From Gigaspora rosea (Eukaryota; Glomeromycota; Glomeromycetes; Diversisporales; Gigasporaceae), in contig QKWP01000106.1 in assembly GCA_003550325.1 (NCBI GenBank), positions 177,594 through 241,593 of the forward strand: DNA of 64,000 nucleotides, written 5' to 3'. The position numbers and the translations under genes were made by a program. How positions within the stretch are numbered: the first letter of the stretch is position 1; every line of letters begins with the position of its first letter. Below the pieces are notes generated by a model that had not been told where the DNA came from, did no database searches, and worked only from the letters and a program-made list of their open reading frames with translations. Positions 10,338-21,970 of this stretch are shown here, in pieces.

Positions 10338-10734
10338 ATTAAGTATTGAATGCCTAAAAATTATGGCCCAGATGCACTCATTTTTAGCTGAGAATACTAA
10401 ATCAAAACTCAATTACGTAGATTAGAATCTTTGCCAAGAAGACCTATTATTTATTTTTAATAAAATCACAAGTTCTTTAAAAGATAGATCTGATTTATTT
10501 AGTGAAAAAGAATCATTTGTTTTTTTGAAAAAGTTTGCAAAGGAAACTACAAAAGAAACTAAAAAAAAATTAAAAGACTTAGTTAATGAAAATTTAACAA
10601 ATTTAGAGGTTAGAGCCTTTATATCTTTATCTTCCAACTTAGGGCCCAATGAATTTTTAAGTTTAAACAAAGAGGTTATATATAGAAATAAAGCCTTTGA
10701 TATAGATGATCTGATTAGTAATTTAGATCAATAA
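10338..10734 (+). pseudogene. Orphan exon of an unrecognised protein
   Basis: A run of T's ending in ttttttag at 10337 looks like a 3' splice site; from there one frame is open to a TAA at 10732-10734, with a single in-frame TAG at 10423-10425. The ~130 encoded residues begin LSIECLKIMAQMHSFLAEN and continue with an acidic, Lys-rich helical stretch (LFSEKESFVFLKKFAKET) and end FDIDDLISNLDQ. The composition is protein-like compared with the surrounding AT filler, and the frame survives for 400 nt, so it was probably a real exon. I do not recognise the family. No upstream exon is visible; downstream (11100-11460) there are several T-rich/AG acceptor-like sites, but the intervening sequence is full of stops. 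Probably a fragment of a broken host or transposon gene. Confidence 0.45.
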
Positions 10735-12181
10735 TTATTTATGTCAAAGCAAAAAATGTATATCAGATATAGAAAAGTACTCACAAATTTAATTACTAGA
10801 AGTTAAGAATTTAGAAGCAACTTATTTTTTAATAGAAAAAGTGATTGCAGAATTAATCATTAAGAGTAGAGTAAAACGTTGATCATTTTCATATAAAATC
10901 GACTGCAAATTTTTTTATATTATACAAATAGAAATTGGAAATCTTCTATAAATATGTAACCTTTAGATAATAATGATAATTTATTACTTTTGCTTGTAAG
11001 ACTTGAAAGATAAGTGTTTTGTTTTATTTGTATTTTTATTGTTTGTACTATGCTTATTTTAAACACTTTTTTTTTACTTTATCATAGTTACTAACACTTT
11101 GAAGGTTTTTTTTCTAGAATAAAAGTGAGATAAGGAACTGTCTTACGATTAAGAATCTGTTTCGTCTTATTTTTTTTGGAGCCAACACCTTTTTTGTAAA
11201 TTTGGCTAGAAAGTAAGAGTAGAACATAGGTAAATACTTTTTTTTTCTATTTTTTTGTTAATACAATTACTAACTTCTCTTATTCTTGTAGAGTACAACG
11301 AATCTTTAATGTACAACTAGAAACAAACCTTAAAGTAAATTTCGATTCTGTTTGTTGTTTTGCCTTTTCACTTAATATAAGCTGCTACTATTTGTTTTTT
11401 TTTATTTTTTTAGGCATAACATTCTATATTGCAATGTTAAGTCGAAACAAGATCTAGTGCCTATAATGTCTTCGTATTTTGGTTTTTGTTTTAAAACACA
11501 AACAACTTCTAGTATTACCAAATGCGAAATCATAAATTATTGTATAATTATTTTGTTAATAATAAAGTTTTACTTTCATATAATACAACGAACATATCAC
11601 ATAGTACAGAATATGATTTGTAGTCACGGTGTTGCAATTGATTGTGATTGGATAATTTTGTTCTAGAATGTCTGCTGAATAAAAATAGGTTTGTACTACC
11701 TAGGCAAATTGATGATATATACAAGTAGATTTTTTAAATATAATATGTGGCTTTAAAGTTTCACTACTATAAATAGAAGGGTTTGACCTATATGGCACAA
11801 AATTTTAGCTGACACTGGTTGCATTCTCAAAAATCCTTATTAGTAGTGTATTTTTGTCCCTATATAAAAATTTGTTTGTACAATGATCATATATGAAAAT
11901 GATCGATATTGTATTCTACCCTTAAAATAATAAGAATGCATTCTCAAATCAATAGCATTATTTTAAATAGACTGTGCTATTTTAGTTATTGTTTATTAAA
12001 TTTATTGCTATCTAGTAAATATTTGTATTTTTTAATTCAATTTATTAGGTATAAATCACTAAAAAATTAACATTTTTGCCATGCATAAGTAATTGTCTTG
12101 TCCTTTAGCTATACTAGTTATTATATATTTTAATTTATTTTGACCAATAACTACTGTATATCTAGTAATTAATAGATTAAT
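10735..12181. other. AT-rich stretch with splice-like signals, no confirmed gene
   Basis: 11130, 11290 and 11413 are preceded by T-rich tracts ending in AG, and 11231 (ataggtaaat) looks like a donor, but no reading frame runs through. 11765-11830 (actactataaatagaagg) shares sequence with 38175-38250, so it is a dispersed repeat. Nothing else is seen. Confidence 0.35.
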
Positions 12182-12204
12182 AACATCTTTTTGTGGCTAG
12201 GTAT

Positions 12205-12280
12205 GGGGCCTGTAGCCTAGTGGTCTAGATGCCTATACTTTATACTTGAGGTTCCTGGTTTAAGTTCTAGTAAATGAAAA
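12205..12280 (+). promoter_or_regulatory. tRNA-like Pol III promoter head
   Basis: GGGGCCTGTAGCCTAGTGG carries a near-consensus A box; GGTTTAAGTTC is a B box in which the central CG of GGTTCGA has become TA. This is a SINE head; a cloverleaf is not preserved. Confidence 0.65.
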
Positions 12281-13165
12281 ATCTATGAATACTTGTTTCA
12301 TACTCAGTAGAGTTTATATAAATACTTAATTGATAGAAGTTTTTGGCAAGAAAAATCCTTTGTGAAAAAAGATAAAAATGATAGAACATACAAAAACTTA
12401 AAAACAGGCTATGATATAAGAAACACTTCAGACACATATAAAAATAACCAAAATAAAAAACTATGGATATAAAAAAAAATTAAAAAGTAGCTATACTTGA
12501 AAACATATAAAAAAGCGAAAGCAAGATGCACTAGGCTAGTAGACTAGTAGTAAAAACATGATAGAGATATGCAGAAGCCAAGATAGTCATACTAACAGAA
12601 ATTACTAATTACTTTAAACAAAAACCAGAAGTAGTCTAGTACTATAAATTCTAGTTGGGAGTAACTTTGGTTATGTAACATAGCCCATATCTTACTAATA
12701 TATAAGAGTCTCCTTATATAGCAGTAGCTTGTATATTAAAGCTTAAAAGACATTATTAGGAAGGTGGGACATTATAGACACATCCAAGATTCTAGTAGTA
12801 GTAAGTTGAGAGTCTATTACGAATTAGGTCATGCTGTGTAAATACAGAAATTACTTAGTGATAGGGAATTTGGTACTTTCTTATTTACCAAATAGAAAAT
12901 AAATTAAGCAATAATTTACAAATGCTACAGATGATCTCTGATCCCTATCTAGGAGTTAATAAAACTAATATGAGTAATAGAGAAATACAATTATAGAGGA
13001 ATAAAGTAGATTTTGAAGCATAAATTCTGGTTTGATATTTATGGGGGTTCAAAATTCAGATAAAGTATAACTTAGGGATAAATTGGTCCTAAAAAGTTCA
13101 TAGTATAAAAAAAAATTTGTACTATAATTATATTTGTAATGATTAATACAAATAATAAAATATAT

Positions 13166-13454
13166 CACTGGTTGAAATTAAAATATTTAGTAATAAATCA
13201 GCAATAATTCAGTAACAATTCAGTAAACATTCAGCAACTATTCAGGTACTGATTCTTGCTATTCAGCTACCACTCAGCTACCACTCAGTTACTACTCAGT
13301 AAAAATTTAGTAATATATTACTAAATTTTTACTGAATAGTAGCTGAGTGATAGCTGAGTAGCAGAAATTGGTACCTGAATAGTTGCTGAATGTTTACTAA
13401 ATTGTTACTAAATTATTGTTGATTTATTACTGAATGTTTTAATTTTAACCAGTG
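13166..13454. mobile_element. Palindromic mariner-like MITE
   Basis: Ends cactggttgaaattaaaat and its complement, flanked by TAT(AT) on both sides, fitting a TA target. The whole 289 bp is one near-perfect hairpin whose arms consist of ~11-bp repeats (attcagtaac, attcagcaac, actcagctac). It sits inside the retroposon at 12195-13490. Assignment to Tc1/mariner rests only on the TA target and the CACTGG end. Confidence 0.75.
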
Positions 13455-13503
13455 TATATGAACAATAAGTTCACTTTATAAAAAAAAAAAAACATCTTTT
13501 TGT

Positions 13504-14365
13504 ATTAATATTTAATATTAACTCATATATACTAATTAATTTGTTTAATATAAATTAATAAAATAATAATACTTTCACTTATTGTTAATTACTATATATT
13601 ACATTAATTATTAAATACTTTTTTAGTATAAAATCATATTACAATAATGTGATTTACAAATAATAACTATTACTTGCATGAACTTTAATACAAAAAAAAA
13701 AGCTTAAAAAATTACTGATAACATTTTTTCATTCTAATATATGCTATCTTTGTAAATGAAAATTATGCCCAATGATATTTGCGAGCAAATTTTAAATCTT
13801 GCAAATAAAAGTATAACACTCTCGCATATTTGTGTGATTTTCTAAAATTCATAGAATTTTAGACCAGTTAAAAATATTACTGTAAATAAGATTCTTTGAA
13901 TTTTAAAGTTTAATGATAAACATTCTTTTTTTTTAATTATATAAAAAAAAAGCTAATTATTGAGTAATGCTCTTGAATTATTTTTTTTAAAGTTTAGTGC
14001 CTAAAATTTCTAAAGATCTTTACCACTTGATTAAAAAAAGCAATTGTCATTTGTAAGTACTTGAAGTATATTATAGTAATGAAAACTCTAAATTCTGGTT
14101 AATTTTAATTGAATCAAAATCTATTATCTTGCCAAATTCTATAAAATAATAGTACAACTTTCTTCAAACTGGAAATAGTATTCTTAGACTTGCTTTTTAT
14201 ATTTACAGTAGCCTACCAATTATTATAGACACTTTTTAAAAATTTATATTGAGTCAAATAAACAAGATATAAAAGCTAAAGATTATATAAAATATTATTT
14301 AAATCTAAAGCTTTTAAATAAAAAAAAAGTTTGCAAAATTTTATACAGTAGTTTTTAAGTTAATT
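13504..14365. other. AT-rich stretch, no gene
   Basis: Homopolymer-rich filler without recognisable features. Confidence 0.5.
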
Positions 14366-16401
14366 AAGATTATACATTAACAAAATTGAAAACTTTATTT
14401 GCCTAATAAAATACAAAAAACTTACACCATTACAAATTTCGTCTCTTTTTAATCTTATACTCCAACTCTCTATTGAATACCTTCTATAAATATGCATGAT
14501 TCACAATAACCTTCAAACCAAACTATCCCGCCTTTTTACTTTTCAAACCAAGAAAATGCTTTTCATTGCCAAAACACTAACAATATAGTTCTTACTAATC
14601 CTATAATATTTAATTTACCAACCCTTAGCAATTTGATTCAAAAAACAAATGCTGCTAATATTGAACGTATCTTTAACTCTAGTCCAATTCTTAAAAATAT
14701 TGGTCTTACACGTATTAAATCAGGGCTAGCCAAGTATAGTCTTCCAATCTTACCCAAAACTTACTCATTTCCCATATTCATAAAACTAAAAACTTTACAC
14801 TTATCTTTCAACTCTCACAATTAGCCAAAAACAATATTACATTATCAAATCTTTCACTTAATTCCCACCTTCCAGATTTCTTCTCTAATCTTTATCTAAT
14901 TTATAATATACTCCCTTCAAAACCACAAACTTCTATAATTAATAGTTTGAGAAATAATCGGTTATTATTTATTGAACAAATTACTACTGCAAACAATAAA
15001 TATATTCTTCCATGGAATAATATTTACTTACGTACTAACAAAACTACTATGGTTTTCTAATATTCTTAATTTTATACAAGAGAAAACAATCATAACAACT
15101 TGGCCTTATCTCCACTTATTCTCAATTAACTCCTTTATTAATACAACATATCTTCTTTCTCTTTTATTATCATCTAATCTCTTTTCTTTTACACAAATAT
15201 ACTATAACTCTAATAATATTATTTTTTTATCACATTAAACCTTTCTATCAAAAACTGCAACATATAATATGAAACCTTCAGATTCAGGCTTTACACAACT
15301 CTACCCAATACCTCTTTTTCTTCAAATATTTTCTCATTATTTAATCTGCCCTATAACCAAATTAGTATATCTAATAATCCAATATATATTCAAATAGATT
15401 ACAAAGAAATTCTCACTCTAATCCATATATTTAATCTTACCAATACCACAAATTCTTCTCATTCTATACCACAAATTTATATTTCTACACAAGAAATACA
15501 ACTTATACATAGTATAACCAATCATATTACCTATCAATATCAACTTCTAGCCTTCTACCACTTTTTTAAAATCTCAGTTCACAGGAACTTCACTTTTACA
15601 TTAATGCCTCAATACAAAACACACAATCATCAAATATCAAATCTGGGATTGTCTAGATCTGTAAAAATAACACTTCTATCAAATTTAATGCAGCAACTAA
15701 TTCATACTCTAATACAATACAAACTGAACTTGAAGCAATTATTTCTCTCCTTCTTGCAACTTCTAATAATAGCCATTTAAATATCCACTAGCTAACAATA
15801 CTGCAATCAAAAATTTAAAACAAATACACTTTTCTAAATCTATACAAAACAAAAATTGGGACACTATATCTATTATTAATCAAATTAAATCTATCAAAAA
15901 ATCTTATTCACTCTATACAAAATCAAATCACATCTTAACTCATTCTACAATCAAGCAAACTTACTTGCAAAACGTGGAACTAATAAACCAATACTTAAAA
16001 TTACTAATAATATTCTAAACTTACCAATCTATTTTCAATGGCATAGTCATCTTATTCCTTTCAAAATACAAACCTTTATCAAAAATATATATACTATACA
16101 AGAACTATATTCTTGGTCTACTCTCAAAATATTTAAAAATATACCTAAAATTAATTGGACATTATGTTTTGATATACTAAATACACTTGAACACAATCAT
16201 TTTAAATATTCTTTTAGAATTAAAATCTTAACTAACAATCTTCTAACTATGGAAAATCTTCATATTCGTTATCCTTATTTATATTCTATATCAAAATGCT
16301 GCTGCTGTTCAGATACTAAAAATACCTTACACTTACTCTCTGTTCAAACAATAACAATAATATTCAACAATCTGTTATTAGTATAATTATGGATACACTT
16401 A

Positions 16402-16552
16402 GGGGAGTGACAAAAATCAGATGATTTTTTAGGGGGGGAGGAGGGTAAAAAAAGTTGAAATTATATATAAGAACCTGACTATATATATATTAAGAAAGAG
16501 GGAGGGGGTAGGCTTCTGATAAAAAATAATCAGGTGATTAATGACACTGCCC
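16402..16552 (+). mobile_element. MITE family A (PIF/Harbinger-like), copy 1
   Basis: TTA at 16399-16401 and 16553-16555 is the 3-bp target duplication. Ends ggggagtgacaaaaatcag and tgattaatgacactgccc; inner aatcaggtgatt-type palindromes and a G-run. 151 bp, non-coding, inserted in the LINE coding region. Close copies at 23592, 25853, 30647 and 63461. TWA targets and GGG..CCC ends are typical of PIF/Harbinger. Confidence 0.88.
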
Positions 16553-16810
16553 TTACTTCTCTCAAAATTACTACTATATCACCATTAACAATTCTCAATA
16601 CTCTTCTTCACTTCACACTTTATACACATACTCCACAATATAATCTTCTTCTATACTATATTATTAGAATTTATTTTTCTAATGTTTTTGAAAATATTAA
16701 ATTACTTACTACTAAACAAACTAAATTATTTCTTATTTCACTGTCTAATAATCTTTTAGATTGGTTTCAAAATACTGTTTGGTCCTTACGAAATATCCCT
16801 CAACACCAAT

Positions 16811-17096
16811 TAGGGTTCCGCAATTTGATTTGATCTTCAAATATTTGAATCAAATATTTGATCAAATTCAAATTCAAATTTGACTATATTTGATTTGATC
16901 AAATTCAAATATGGCCAAATTTGATTTGATTTGACAAATATTTGATTTGATTTGAAAATTACTATTAAAAATTCAAATTCAAATCAAATTCAAATTCAAA
17001 TATTTGAAACAAATCAAATTCAAATAAGAGTCAATTTGATTTGATCAAATACAAATTGAAACAATATTTGATTTGATTTGAATTTGAGGAACCCTA
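16811..17096 (+). mobile_element. hAT-like MITE, TAGGGTTCC family, copy 1
   Basis: Perfect 8-bp target duplication acaccaat (16803-16810, 17097-17104), ends tagggttccg and aggaacccta. The 286 bp are almost entirely permutations of tttgatttgaa/caaattcaaat, so the element folds on itself. Inserted in the LINE 3' coding part. Copies at 24874 (no clear duplication) and 52168 (opposite orientation, same length). Confidence 0.9.
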
Positions 17097-17583
17097 ACAC
17101 CAATAGGAACATGCTCGTAATATTACTTCAAAAATAAAAAGAAAAAAATATTTTTTTTCAAATATATCTTATACAACAACTATCAGATATATCATATATA
17201 GACTTTTTTCCCTTTATAAAAAAATAGTTTCTACAAGGTTTTTTTCTAACAAACTGTATACAATCATATACCGAGATTTCCTTCAACCTACTCTAGCAGT
17301 AAATTAATTTGAAATAGTTAATTATAGCATTATTAGAAAATAGAAGGTATAATATCATATTGGGTGCCTGTTTTACAGTAACACAAATATAGTTCTGAAA
17401 TCTTTAAATGTAAATTTATTACTTTTACTTAAATAAAGTTTCAACTCAGGCATTTTAAAAAAAATAAAAAAAAAGATTATACAACTTTTGTAATATTATA
17501 TTTATATGAAATTAGTAATTTTTAAAAAAATTAGTTATTATAATTACTATATATTAAAAAAATTTTTTCACTAAGTTAACTAA

Positions 17584-18638
17584 GGGAAGTGCAGTAAATC
17601 ACATAATTTCCTAGGGGGGGTCCACCATCTATCACGTCCTATATATATATATATAGTTTAAATAGCCAATGATATTGAAGTGTTCATCAAATAAATTTTT
17701 TTAAAAAATTTTATTTTTCCGTCGAACGTAAAAATCAAAAGTCAATTAATAAAAAGTTCTCCAATACTTATGAAAATTTTGTGATAATTGTATTTTGATC
17801 TGCTGAATAAAGTTACTTAATCGATTTTTTTCGATTTGCTTAGTAAAATTAGACTTCACTATGTAGCAACGTTTGTCAATTGTGGGGCGAATATATTTTT
17901 TTAAAAAACTTTAATATTTCATCGAACGTAAAAATCAAAAGTCAATTAATAAAAAGTTCACAATACTTATGAAAATTTTGTAATAAGTGTATTTTGATCT
18001 GCTGAATAAGGTTACTTAATCGAACTTTTCGATTTGCTTAGTAAAATTTAGACTTTACTATGTAGCAACATTTGTCAATTGTGGGGCGAATATATTTTTT
18101 TAAAAATTTTAATTTTTCCATCGAACGTAAAAATCAAAAGTCAATTAATAAAAAGTTCACAATACTTATGAAAATTTTGTAATAAGTGTATTTTGATCTG
18201 CTGAATAAGGTTACTTAATCGAACTTTTCGATTTGCTTAGTAAAATTTAGACTTTACTATGTAGCAACGTTTGTCAATTGTGGGGCGAATATATTTTTTT
18301 AAAAAACTTTAATATTTCTGTCAAATGAAACTCGAAAATAAAAAAAACATAGGAATTTTGTAAAAATCAAATGTCAATTAATAAAAAATTCTACAATACT
18401 TATGAAAATTTGTAATAAGTGTATTTTGATCTGCTGAATAAGGTTACTTAATCGATTTTTTTCAATTTGCTTAGTAAAATTTAGACTTTACTATGTAGCG
18501 ACTTTTGTTGATTATGGGGTAACTTATTTTCAGGTCTTGAATTTTTTTAAATATACTAAAATTTAATTGGTCAATAGTCCTATCACTAGGGGGGTCAGGA
18601 CCTATGTAAACCCTAATTACGTAATTTACTTACTTCCC
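17584..18638 (+). mobile_element. PIF/Harbinger-like element with tandem core repeats
   Basis: TAA at 17581-17583 and 18639-18641; ends gggaagtgcagtaaatcac and, inverted, gggaagtaagtaaattacg. The interior is four to five tandem ~200-bp units (motif cgaacgtaaaaatcaaaag ... ttgtcaattgtggggcgaat), closely related to the core of the MITE at 9836. A few units differ by small indels only, so amplification was recent relative to the ends. No transposase. Confidence 0.8.
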
Positions 18639-18641
18639 TAA

Positions 18642-19254
18642 ATATAATTATTATATCAGCATAATAAATTATATATAATTTTAAATTTTTAGAAATTTTT
18701 ACAAAATTTTGATCTAAATATAATTATTAATATATAGGTTAAATTATTAGATTTAAAATTAAAAAATTTCTAATTTACAGTAATTATTACTACAGTCGTC
18801 TTTCTCTAATCTGAATCTTTTTAAACTAAACACTATTAAACTCTCTCTAAACCAAACAAAATCTTCTAGAATATTTGTAAATTTTATTATAAAGTTCAGA
18901 TAAGCTATATATAACTTTTTGAAAACTGAACTTTTCCAAATTTTTATATAGTAAAAAAAAGCAGTCCCAGCAGTTCAAATTAGAGAGAGTTGTAATAATT
19001 TTATAAATATTTTATTAAAAAATTTAAAATTTTCAAAATATGTATAACTTTTTGAGAATTTCTATTTGTACCCGGTGGGTATATACCCACCCCTACAGCA
19101 AACCAATTAGATTTTAGGATCTTGTGTAATGTAACATGATCCAAAATTGCAAAAAAAAATATTCATTTTATTAAAAATTGCTTATTGCTTAAAATTTGCA
19201 TAGAAAACCACCTTTCGTGCTCTAACAAAAAGTTTTCTTTAAGCGATTTTACTA
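18642..19254. other. AT-rich stretch, no gene
   Basis: Only a short higher-GC patch (19070-19100, cccggtgggtatatacccacc, itself palindromic) stands out. Confidence 0.4.
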
Positions 19255-19320
19255 TATAACTGCCAAACCCTAACCCTAATCTTGGTGCTTACCCTAACCC
19301 TAAACTAACAAATACAAAAA
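19255..19320 (+). repeat. Telomere-like CCCTAA motifs
   Basis: aaaccctaaccctaatc and taccctaaccctaaacta occur 25 bp apart. Too short for a telomere; they belong to a dispersed repeat (see 19485-19740). Confidence 0.7.
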
Positions 19321-19484
19321 TTTAATAGTTAAATGTTGTTATTTTTGTAACTGGGTATTTGACCCTGTGAATAAAATTTTTGTAGTTTGTGTAACCGGGT
19401 AGCAAACCCTAAGGGTAAATTTAGTTTTTTCTAACTTTTTATACTAACCAAATTTTACTTAGTAATTAGTTTATTTAAAAAAGA

Positions 19485-19740
19485 AAAAATGTGCTTGTCA
19501 CTGGCGGTAACAGTAACCAAATTAGGGTTAGGTTTAGTTTTAGAGTTAGAAGAAGGTTTATTATATAATAAAATAGCTTAAAAAGTATTTTTAGTTAGAA
19601 AAAAATATTGGTTTCATAGGCACAATTTGAAGTTATTGCAATTTGTTATCTTTTGAATTTTTTTGTTATACCTAATCTAGCAATTTGATTGGCTCAAAAC
19701 TGTAACTACAGTTACAAATAGATTCGCTCTTAAAAAAAAT
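19485..19740 (+). repeat. Dispersed repeat with TTAGGGTTAG motif, copy 1
   Basis: gtgcttgtcactggcggtaa, then an attagggttagg core, then gagttagaagaaggtttatt and a tail related to ccaatcaaattgctagatt. Further copies at 32848-33075 (inverted) and 34605-34770. Non-coding; element ends not resolved. Confidence 0.75.
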
Positions 19741-20571
19741 TGAGTTTAATATATACTAAAAATTAAAATTTATATTTATACTAAAACTATATTAAAAACT
19801 AGTAAATCATACAAATGAAAAATCTAAAAAATTTTTAAACTTAATTACTTCTAAAAGTACTGTATAGAATTTTATAATTTTTTTATTTAAAAGCTTGAGA
19901 TTTAAATAATTGTCCAGAGCGTAGCAAAGAACTATTTGTTTTTACGACAGTATGTGATACAAATAATTACATAATTATCACATGAGAATTCTGTCTGTCC
20001 GGTTTCATGATTCTGATTGGTCATAATAATCATCATGAATTTTAATTTTTCAACCACATTTTTTTTGTGCTTTGGACTTATACTAGTTTCTAGTTTCTAG
20101 TATTTTATATAATTTTTAGCTTAATAACTTGTTTATTTAGTTCAATATAAATGTTCAAAAAGTGTTTATAATAATATAGTAGACCAGACTACTGTTTCTG
20201 AGAATTTGCCTTTCAGTTATTCTATATATAATATTTTATGTGCAGTAAGGCATCATTAAAGAATAATTAAGGCAAATTAACAGATCTATTGATACAAATT
20301 TAATATTTAATATAAAGATTTAATTCCTGAGGAATTCAGATCTCTATATTTATTACTATAGTTTGCTATATTAACCTTTTTTTATACTAAATATTGGATA
20401 AAATATAACAGACCAGAAAATTTTATATATAGCAAATTAGCATAATAGCATTAGGGCACTAACATTTATTATTTAATATCCATTTACTATAGGAGCTTAC
20501 CCCACTCCCAGGTAAGATCTATAAATAGAATTTTAGCCAATCAAATTTAACCAAGGTAAGATTTTTCTTGA
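19741..20571. other. AT-rich stretch, no gene
   Basis: No coding or transposon signal that I can support. Confidence 0.4.
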
Positions 20572-20579
20572 CTCCTACC

Positions 20580-21056
20580 TAGAGTTGTTAGTGAAACTAG
20601 TTAGTTTCACCAGGACTATCTGGTGCATCATGGTGCACCATCGGTGCTAGTGATTTGAACCGAGAAAATTTTCTTTAATCGGTTAATCGAACCGAAATAT
20701 TTGGTGCCAACTGATTAAAGTTACTTCACGTTTACTTTCGGGAATTCTCGGACCTTTACTCAAATTTTTGTCGCGTCTACTATGTTCATTCATTTTTTTT
20801 TTAGAACTTTTCGGGACCTTTGCTCTTTTAACATTATGTCAAATGATTCTCAACCGATTAAGCATTTACTCAACCAGTTACCCGAAATTTATTCAGTTCG
20901 GGTCGGTTAACCGATTATAGCCCAACCGGTTCAAATCACTAATCGGTGCAATATTGAAGATTTGAGTTTTTTATAATTATCGGTGCACCAGTTTCGGTGC
21001 ACTAGTCTTGGTGCACCATGGTGCTCCATTGAAAATTTGTTTTACCTGCAACTCTA
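20580..21056 (+). mobile_element. Outer hAT-like element with tagagttg ends
   Basis: Ends tagagttg/caactcta; flanking octamers ctcctacc (20572-20579) and cttctatc (21057-21064) differ by two C/T transitions. The interior has several ggtgcaccatggtgc palindromes. It is split by the hAT element at 20648-20941. Confidence 0.6.
20648..20941 (+). mobile_element. hAT-like MITE with TAGTGATTTGAACCG ends
   Basis: Perfect 15-bp inverted ends tagtgatttgaaccg/cggttcaaatcacta and a perfect 8-bp target duplication atcggtgc (20640-20647, 20942-20949). 294 bp with cggttaa/ttaaccg motifs repeated inside. No ORF. Nested in the element 20580-21056. Confidence 0.92.
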
Positions 21057-21119
21057 CTTCTATCTCCTAAAATATTACCTAATAAATGTTAGCACTCTTA
21101 TCCTTAATTCATTTATAGC

Positions 21120-21970
21120 AAATTAGAGATAATAAAGTCAGTTCAGGTCCGGTCTTGGTCCTAGGACTTGTAAGTCCTATCACATGGATCTAAGAACCAA
21201 GGTTCTCATATAATAAGTTCTAGAACTTAGTCTGACCAAGATTAATTTAGGATTAAGCCCTTGAACTTAGTTCTAATACTTTTTAATTAATTAAAATTCT
21301 TTGTTTTATTGTAATACTAATTGGTTAAAAAGCATCTTTATTATATAGTATATACTAATATTCTAAAAAAAATATTATAGCACAGCATTATAACTTGTAT
21401 TAGCTTTATTAATATAGCATAATATTGCAAAATTAGGCTATATGTTGCTAGGGATTGGAACTGTTTAATCATTTAAAAATTGCTCTATAGTTCCGAGCAG
21501 AATTATTTTGGTTGTGGGCCGGAATTATTTTAATGCTGCCAAATTAAACAGTTAAACAGTTAAATGATTAAATGATTAAGAAAATTTTAGGCAGTTCCAA
21601 TCCCTATATGTTGCAATATCAGTAGCAACCTTATTCTAATATGATCTTTTAAAGATGTGATTAGTTGGATTTAAAACTTAGCATTTACTAATACAGTATA
21701 TATTACCAATTTAAAAAAATTTATTTGCAATAAAATATTACATTAAAATAGCAAATTTGTGCAACAAATAGAATAGCATATCAAGTAAAACATGTTTAAG
21801 CTAATCTACAGTATATATATAGAATAGTATGTCTGTTAAAATTGAATTAAACATATTTATATTAGGACCTATTGTGAACCTATGAATCTAGGTCCTAAAA
21901 TTGGGACCTAGTCTTTAAAGACCAGGTCCCAAAACCAGGTTCTAGAGTCCCAGTTCTAAGGACTTTACCA
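21120..21970. mobile_element. Inverted-repeat element with ggtcc/ggacc motifs, split by a hAT MITE
   Basis: The left part (taaagtcagttcaggtccgg ... cctaggacttgtaagtcc) is answered by the right part (ggacctagtctttaaag ... gttctaaggactttacc). The ends are therefore inverted, but I find no convincing target duplication. Interior AT-rich, non-coding. Confidence 0.5.
21449..21606 (+). mobile_element. hAT-like MITE with TAGGGATTGGAACTG ends
   Basis: Perfect inverted ends tagggattggaactg/cagttccaatcccta and a perfect 8-bp target duplication tatgttgc (21441-21448, 21607-21614). 158 bp, with gttaaacag/atgatta repeats inside. Confidence 0.92.

Larger units (their letters stand above)
12195..13490 (+). 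mobile_element. tRNA-headed retroposon with poly(A) tail and 13-bp target duplication
   Basis: Target duplication aacatctttttgt at 12182-12194 and 13491-13503. The body starts ggctaggtatggggcctgta, has a good A box (tagcctagtgg, consensus TRGYNNARNNGG) and a decayed B box (ggtttaagttc), and ends in a run of A's directly before the second duplication. It is interrupted by a palindromic MITE (13166-13454); about 1 kb remains without it. There is no convincing ORF. It resembles the minus-strand retroposons at 9018 and 35512 in design, but I cannot show the same body sequence. Confidence 0.8.
14550..17306 (+). pseudogene. LINE ORF2 C-terminal part: post-RT region, RNase H, C-terminal zinc motif
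   Basis: Discontinuous frames on the plus strand. 14550-14822 reads like the region after RT (FNLPTLSNLIQKTN, IFNSSPILKNIGLTRIKSG). About 15650-16020 is an RNase H remnant: IQTELEAIISLLLATSNNS around the catalytic Glu, and QANLLAKRGTNKP matching the usual ADxLAKxG block. About 16090-16350 is the LINE C-terminal block (TIQELYSWSTLKIF, NNLLTMENLHIRYPYLYS, then CCCCSDTKNTLHLL, the degenerate CxxC...H zinc motif). The frame resumes after the MITE at 16555 (SLKITTISPLTILNTL...) to about 16810 and again after the second MITE to a TAA near 17306. Stops and shifts throughout make it dead. The coding strand is extremely poor in G. Confidence 0.8.
14377..17472 (+). mobile_element. 5'-truncated LINE with A-rich tail, carrying two MITEs
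   Basis: Target duplication aagattataca at 14366-14376 and 17473-17483. The 3' end has AATAAA near 17432 and an A-rich tail (17455-17472). The content is the C-terminal third of a LINE ORF2 (see 14550-17306). The duplication, the tail and the missing 5' two-thirds are typical of target-primed reverse transcription that stopped early. Later insertions: 16402-16552 and 16811-17096. Confidence 0.9.

Noticed and set aside
11119..11460. Multi-exon gene suggested by T-rich/AG acceptors and one GT donor
   Set aside because: The would-be exons contain stops in every frame and no recognisable protein sequence.
12205..12280. Functional tRNA gene
   Set aside because: The A and B boxes are recognisable but no cloverleaf or anticodon arm pairs properly, and the insertion has a poly(A) tail and target duplication: SINE head.
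19255..19320. Chromosome end or fused telomere
   Set aside because: Only two short motif pairs, repeated inside a dispersed repeat with sequence continuing on both sides.
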